A stretch of DNA of 64,000 nt from Cyclobacteriaceae bacterium (GTDB lineage Bacteria; Bacteroidota; Bacteroidia; Cytophagales; Cyclobacteriaceae): the NCBI GenBank assembly GCA_028285445.1, contig JANQPQ010000050.1, forward strand, positions 105,737 to 169,736, read 5' to 3'. The notes beneath the pieces are model-generated. The model saw only the letters and a list, made by a program, of their open reading frames with translations. It did no database searches and was not told the origin of the DNA. Position numbers and translations under genes: made by a program. Of this stretch, positions 60,360 through 64,000 are shown piece after piece. Positions within the stretch are counted from its first letter, which is position 1; each line of letters begins with the position of its first letter.

Positions 60360-61387
60360 ATTTTTAATGGTATAATGACTTCTGTTAGTACTGTTTCTGG
60401 ATTTTCGTTCTTTATTTTGAATTTGGCTTCATCGCCGTAAATCAAGCTTAGCCGCTGCTTGGTATTTTTCAGCCCAAACCCTGTTGGGCCCACACTCTCA
60501 CCATTGCGGTAATGACCACTATTGCGGATTTGAATTATCAACCTTGAGTCTGCCACATCGGTGCGAAGGTTTATGAATCCACCCTTCTTCAAGTGACTAA
60601 TACCATGCTTGATACCATTCTCCACAAGTGTCTGCAACATCAACGGTGGAACCGTAAATTTTGTTGAGCCGGGATGGATTTCAAACGTGGTAGCCAGTCT
60701 TTCTTCATACCTGATGGTTTCCAGGCTCAGGTAGTCCTTTACAGTTTTCAACTCACTGTCAAAAGAGGTTAGCCTTTTGCGATCTGTAACGAGGGAATTC
60801 CTCAGAATGTGAGAAAGTTGAGTAATTGCATTTTTGGCTTTTCTTGGTTCGTCATCAACAAGCGCTCTAATGCTGTTAAGGGCATTGAATATAAAATGAG
60901 GATTGAGCTGAGACTTGAGGTGATTTAGCTCGATCTCATTTAATGCCGCCTCATACTTAAGACTTATGTTGAACCTTTCGAAATAATGGTAAATAAAATA
61001 GAACAGTGACCAGAGAAACAGAACAAAGGCATTAGTGGTTGTAAGCCCCAGAAAAGTTGTGAGCTGGTATAGTTCAGCACTAAATATTCCCAGCAGGTAA
61101 CCAGTGCCGATTCGTAGTAGGTAAATGCCGAAACCCATGACTATAGTGCTAACAATAACCCGTGGAATTAGCCACCGCATACCTTTACTCAACCATTCTC
61201 TACGAATTATAGTACCGCGATAGGCGTGAGTTATTAGAAAAAAGAAGATTGGTTCAGAAATAAGTAAAACCAGTGTTGGGGTATCGAGCTGATTCTCCGT
61301 AATAATTGGCGCAGCGATGATGGTAAGTATGGCGTAGCTTGACCATCCACCTATTTGAAAAATCCAATATAGTTTTTGCTTATTCAT
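60356..61387 (-). CDS. LytS-type membrane sensor histidine kinase
   Basis: A 343-residue kinase with four membrane helices in the N-terminal 135 residues and the His_kinase (PF06580) domain with phosphoacceptor H164 in LKSQLNPHFIFNALNSI, followed by the ATP site with LVENGIKHGI and GFGLKNTKQRL. This LytS/YehU type is the usual partner of LytTR regulators, and it is translationally coupled with the regulator gene (four-base overlap). A promoter element lies just upstream. The signal is unknown; there is no obvious extracellular domain, so the membrane part itself may sense envelope or potential changes. Confidence 0.93.
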   Translation of the reverse strand: MNKQKLYWIFQIGGWSSYAILTIIAAPIITENQLDTPTLVLLISEPIFFFLITHAYRGTIIRREWLSKGMRWLIPRVIVSTIVMGFGIYLLRIGTGYLLGIFSAELYQLTTFLGLTTTNAFVLFLWSLFYFIYHYFERFNISLKYEAALNEIELNHLKSQLNPHFIFNALNSIRALVDDEPRKAKNAITQLSHILRNSLVTDRKRLTSFDSELKTVKDYLSLETIRYEERLATTFEIHPGSTKFTVPPLMLQTLVENGIKHGISHLKKGGFINLRTDVADSRLIIQIRNSGHYRNGESVGPTGFGLKNTKQRLSLIYGDEAKFKIKNENPETVLTEVIIPLKI

Positions 61388-61399
61388 TCAGCCCGTATC

Positions 61400-61407
61400 C
61401 AAATATA
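61400..61407 (-). promoter_or_regulatory. Candidate -7 promoter element of the LytS-LytTR operon
   Basis: Minus-strand TATATTTG (TAnnTTTG match) 13 bases ahead of the kinase start, implying a leader of only several bases. No clear -33 element. Confidence 0.4.
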
Positions 61408-61473
61408 CTTAATATAGGAGGGTTAGGGTTGAAAATTATATTAGCGGGTCAGTCGGCTCACCCTGCCTTAATT

Positions 61474-62799
61474 TCAGACGTTCTGGCTTTTCTTGTCTTT
61501 CTCCCAGCGGGGTACGAATGGCCGAATTATCAACCTTGTGCCCCTGTCGTAGGTAAGGTAATTCCATACCCAATTACTAAATACAACCAACTTGCTGCGG
61601 AAGCCAATTATTTGAATCAAATGGATGAACATCCATACAAACCACGCGATTAGTCCCTTTAACCTTAGCTTACCCGGAAAGTCAACCACCGCACGGTTTC
61701 GTCCTATTGTGGCCATCGAACCCTTGTCTGTATAAACAAAGGGTTTAAGTTCTTTTCCAATCTGGAGATTGCGGAGGTTCATGGCCAGGTGTGTACCTTG
61801 TTGAATGGCCGCAGGCGCTACCATAGGGTGGCCATTGGGGTAATCCGGGGTTTCCATTATAGCGATATCACCAATCGCAAAAATCTTGTCATAGCCCGCC
61901 ACTTGGTTGAAGTGGTTCACTTTTAATCTACCCCCAACCACGCTGCTTTCAGAAATACCATCAAGTAAACAACCTTTAACTCCGGCTGCCCACACCACCG
62001 TGTTTGTTTCAATTTGTCGTCCATCGTTAAGTGCAACTTTGTGCCCGTCGAATGAATCGACAAACTTTTCAAGAATTACGCGGACTGAAAATTTCTTCAA
62101 TGAAGTTTTAGCGTTCTCTCCCGATTCCGGTGACATGCCGGGAAGCAATCGTTTGTTACCCTCCACCAGGTATATTTTCATTTGTTTGAAATCCAGCTCC
62201 GGGTAATCTTTGGGTAGCACATGCCTCTTCAGTTCTCCCAGTGCTCCAGCCACTTCAACACCAGTTGGCCCACCTCCTACAATTACGAAATTCATCCTTC
62301 TCTCCAGGTCCTCGGTGTCATCGGTGATTACGGCTTGTTCAAAATTCTGAAGTATATGGCTTCGTAGGTTCAGGGCATCAGGAATAGCCTTTAGCGGGAA
62401 GGCATTATTCGCAATTGATTCATTACCAAAGAAATTGGTTGTTGAACCACTGGCAATTACCAGGTAGTCATAGCTAAGCTTACCAATGGCCGTTTGAATT
62501 AAGTTCTGTTCGGGGAGAATATTCTCCACTTTGGCCATTCTAAAGTAGAAATCTTTATTACCAGCCATTGACATACGAAGGGGGCCTGCGATGGAATCGG
62601 GTTCTAACCCGGCGGTTGCCACCTGGTAGAGCAAGGGCTGAAATGTGTGGTAGTTGTGCTTGTCGATAAGGACAACCTGAAACTTCTGCCGAACTAATTT
62701 CTTAGCCAATTTGAGTCCGGCGAAGCCACCTCCTATAATTACTACTCTTGGATTAGCTGAAGGAGGGATGGGGATGATAACATCGTTGGCGGTGTCCAT
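61474..62799 (-). CDS. NAD(P)H:quinone oxidoreductase of the NDH-2 type
   Basis: A 441-residue FAD enzyme. The N-terminal FAD site VVIIGGGFAGLKLAKKL, NADH site NFVIVGGGPTGVEVAGALGEL and AIGDIAIM with MVAPAAIQQGTHLA match type II NADH dehydrogenases, which pass electrons from NADH to quinone without pumping protons. The C-terminus has GLIAWFVWMFIHLIQIIGF, a hydrophobic helix that holds the enzyme to the membrane. It is a single gene, about 90 bases upstream of the LytS kinase on the same strand. NADPH or other donors cannot be excluded. Confidence 0.92.
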   Translation of the reverse strand: MDTANDVIIPIPPSANPRVVIIGGGFAGLKLAKKLVRQKFQVVLIDKHNYHTFQPLLYQVATAGLEPDSIAGPLRMSMAGNKDFYFRMAKVENILPEQNLIQTAIGKLSYDYLVIASGSTTNFFGNESIANNAFPLKAIPDALNLRSHILQNFEQAVITDDTEDLERRMNFVIVGGGPTGVEVAGALGELKRHVLPKDYPELDFKQMKIYLVEGNKRLLPGMSPESGENAKTSLKKFSVRVILEKFVDSFDGHKVALNDGRQIETNTVVWAAGVKGCLLDGISESSVVGGRLKVNHFNQVAGYDKIFAIGDIAIMETPDYPNGHPMVAPAAIQQGTHLAMNLRNLQIGKELKPFVYTDKGSMATIGRNRAVVDFPGKLRLKGLIAWFVWMFIHLIQIIGFRSKLVVFSNWVWNYLTYDRGTRLIIRPFVPRWEKDKKSQNV

Positions 62800-62902
62800 T
62801 CAAAAATTTTTTTTGAAAGTTGGGAACAATTCAAGTGCGAATTTGATTATAAGAGTAGCAATTAATTCATAGTTGATAATTTTTCAATGTTTTGGTTGAG
62901 TA

Positions 62903-62926
62903 AGTGCCCCGATTCCACGGGGCACT
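62903..62926 (-). terminator. Possible terminator hairpin after uvrA
   Basis: A perfect nine-pair stem (AGTGCCCCG and CGGGGCACT, six-base loop) three bases downstream of the uvrA stop. The following tract on the minus strand is not T-rich, so it may stall or protect the transcript end rather than end it cleanly. Confidence 0.5.
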
Positions 62927-62928
62927 AT

Positions 62929-64000
62929 TCATTTTAGCTCCTCCTTAAGATATTTACCTGTATAACTGTTCTTTTTTCTGGCCAGGTCTTCAGGCGTTCC
63001 TGCGAACACAATCTTGCCACCACCATCTCCTCCTTCTGGCCCAAGGTCAATTACATGATCTGCTACTTTTATCACATCCATATTATGCTCTACAATCAGC
63101 ACTGTGTTGCCTTTATTTACCAGTCTATCCAGCACATCAAGTAAGTGCTGAATATCCTGAAAATGTAATCCGGTAGTTGGTTCATCCAGTATATAGAATG
63201 TCTTGCCAGTATCTTTCTTCGAAAGCTCCGTTGCCAACTTCACCCTCTGTGCCTCACCTCCAGATAATGTGGTAGCATGTTGCCCCAAAGTGATGTAGTC
63301 AAGCCCGACATCGTGAAGTGTTTGGATCTTTCTCAAAATCTTGGGCTGGTTCTCAAAAAACTCAACTGCCTCTTCAACTGTCATATTCAAAACATCCGAG
63401 ATCGATTTGCCCTTGAACCTCACCTCCAGCGTTTCCCGGTTATATCTTCTTCCTTTGCAAGTTTCGCAGAGCACATGAACATTCGGCAGAAAATCCATCT
63501 CTATCAACTTCAAGCCAGCTCCCTCGCAAGTTTCACAACGGCCACCCTTCACATTGAATGAAAATCTACCAGGCTTATAGCCTCGTATTTTTGATTCAGG
63601 AAGTTCGGAATATAATGACCTGATATCAGAAAAAACTCCGGTATAAGTAGCCGGGTTAGAGCGTGGGGTTCTTCCAATCGGTGATTGATCTACTTCGATG
63701 ACTTTATCAAGATGCTCCAGCCCTCCTACCTCATTAAATTGAAGTGGCTCTTTCCTGGATTTATAAAAATGACGGTTAAGAATAGGAAATAAGGTATCGT
63801 GGATAAGTGTGGATTTGCCGCTTCCTGAAACTCCTGTGACGCAAATCATCTTGCCAAGAGGAAACTCAACATTCAGGTTTTTTAAGTTGTTTCCTTCAGC
63901 TCCCTTTATCACAACTGCTTCGCCACTACCTTCTCTTCTTTGTTTGGGAACTGCTATTTTTAATTTGTTCTGTAGATAATCAGCAGTTGTGCTGGTCTGC
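62929..64000 (-). CDS. uvrA: UvrA, excinuclease ABC subunit A (C-terminal part)
   Basis: DNA-damage-scanning ATPase of nucleotide excision repair. About 357 C-terminal residues are in the window and the frame is open to base 64000, so the gene continues beyond it. The second ATP domain has Walker [11 protein letters not shown], signature [13 protein letters not shown] and Walker [14 protein letters not shown], plus the C-terminal zinc module with CETCEGAG and CETCKGRR. An internal GTG at 63912 is not the start, as UvrA-like sequence ([20 protein letters not shown]) continues upstream of it. uvrC is elsewhere in this window, 16 kb away. Confidence 0.97.
   Translation of the reverse strand, partial: QTSTTADYLQNKLKIAVPKQRREGSGEAVVIKGAEGNNLKNLNVEFPLGKMICVTGVSGSGKSTLIHDTLFPILNRHFYKSRKEPLQFNEVGGLEHLDKVIEVDQSPIGRTPRSNPATYTGVFSDIRSLYSELPESKIRGYKPGRFSFNVKGGRCETCEGAGLKLIEMDFLPNVHVLCETCKGRRYNRETLEVRFKGKSISDVLNMTVEEAVEFFENQPKILRKIQTLHDVGLDYITLGQHATTLSGGEAQRVKLATELSKKDTGKTFYILDEPTTGLHFQDIQHLLDVLDRLVNKGNTVLIVEHNMDVIKVADHVIDLGPEGGDGGGKIVFAGTPEDLARKKNSYTGKYLKEELK

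Overview
The window looks like chromosomal core-genome sequence from a gliding-type Bacteroidota, most likely a marine member of the order Cytophagales. This is inferred from the complete gldK-gldL-gldM-gldN cluster with an adjacent PorP/SprF protein and a separate PorW/SprE lipoprotein (type IX secretion), a bactofilin, an F-type ATP synthase operon without its beta and epsilon genes, Bacteroidota-specific families (DUF4271, the hydrolase-OsmC fusion), and repeated matches to the Bacteroidota promoter motif TAnnTTTG. Genes are dense, moderately AT-rich, with no insertion sequence, phage, CRISPR, tRNA or rRNA visible. The largest gap between genes is about 200 bases. Both ends cut a gene: recF on the left, uvrA on the right.

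Layout. 1-3.7 kb: recF end, a DUF721/DciA-like gene, and an M16 peptidase facing them. 3.8-14.1 kb, minus strand: lspA, ileS and an RND/MMPL exporter in one unit, then dgt, an MtfA-like peptidase and glyS in another. 14.2-18 kb: an orphan PAS histidine kinase and a cation/proton antiporter with a C-terminal RCK part. 18-24 kb: DUF547 and DUF1579-like secreted proteins, mazG, a small four-cysteine membrane protein, glmM, a cysteine desulfurase and a secreted unknown. 24-33 kb: a VTT membrane protein, a GNAT-fold protein, a second orphan PAS kinase, a hydrolase-OsmC fusion, a DJ-1 lipoprotein, a LamG-OmpA protein, an acetyltransferase, and a methyltransferase coupled to a UbiA-like membrane protein.

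33-40 kb, minus strand: M23 peptidase, bactofilin, atpZ-like, an AtpI-like membrane protein, then atpB-E-F-H-A-G ending at a strong terminator. 40-47 kb, plus strand: PorW/SprE, a class A penicillin-binding protein and uvrC. 46.8-52.5 kb, minus strand: porP-gldK-gldL-gldM-gldN, the type IX secretion/gliding motor and ring. 52.5-57.3 kb, minus strand: an Omp85-like outer membrane protein, a WecA/TagO-type transferase, DUF4271 and hemD. 57.3-59.6 kb: hemW, a cyclase-family enzyme, a TerB-like protein. 59.6-64 kb, minus strand: a LytTR regulator with its LytS-type kinase, an NDH-2-type oxidoreductase, and uvrA.

The theme is envelope biology (lipoprotein processing, peptidoglycan, type IX secretion, outer membrane assembly, ATP synthase) interleaved with translation, repair and haem genes. 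No obviously foreign island is seen. The most interesting leads are a translationally coupled UbiA-like/methyltransferase pair whose promoter motif overlaps the atp terminator tract, a four-cysteine membrane protein resembling NqrM, a bactofilin module run into the ATP synthase accessory genes, and a repeat-bearing acidic insert in GldN. All functions are inferred by reading; no search was run.
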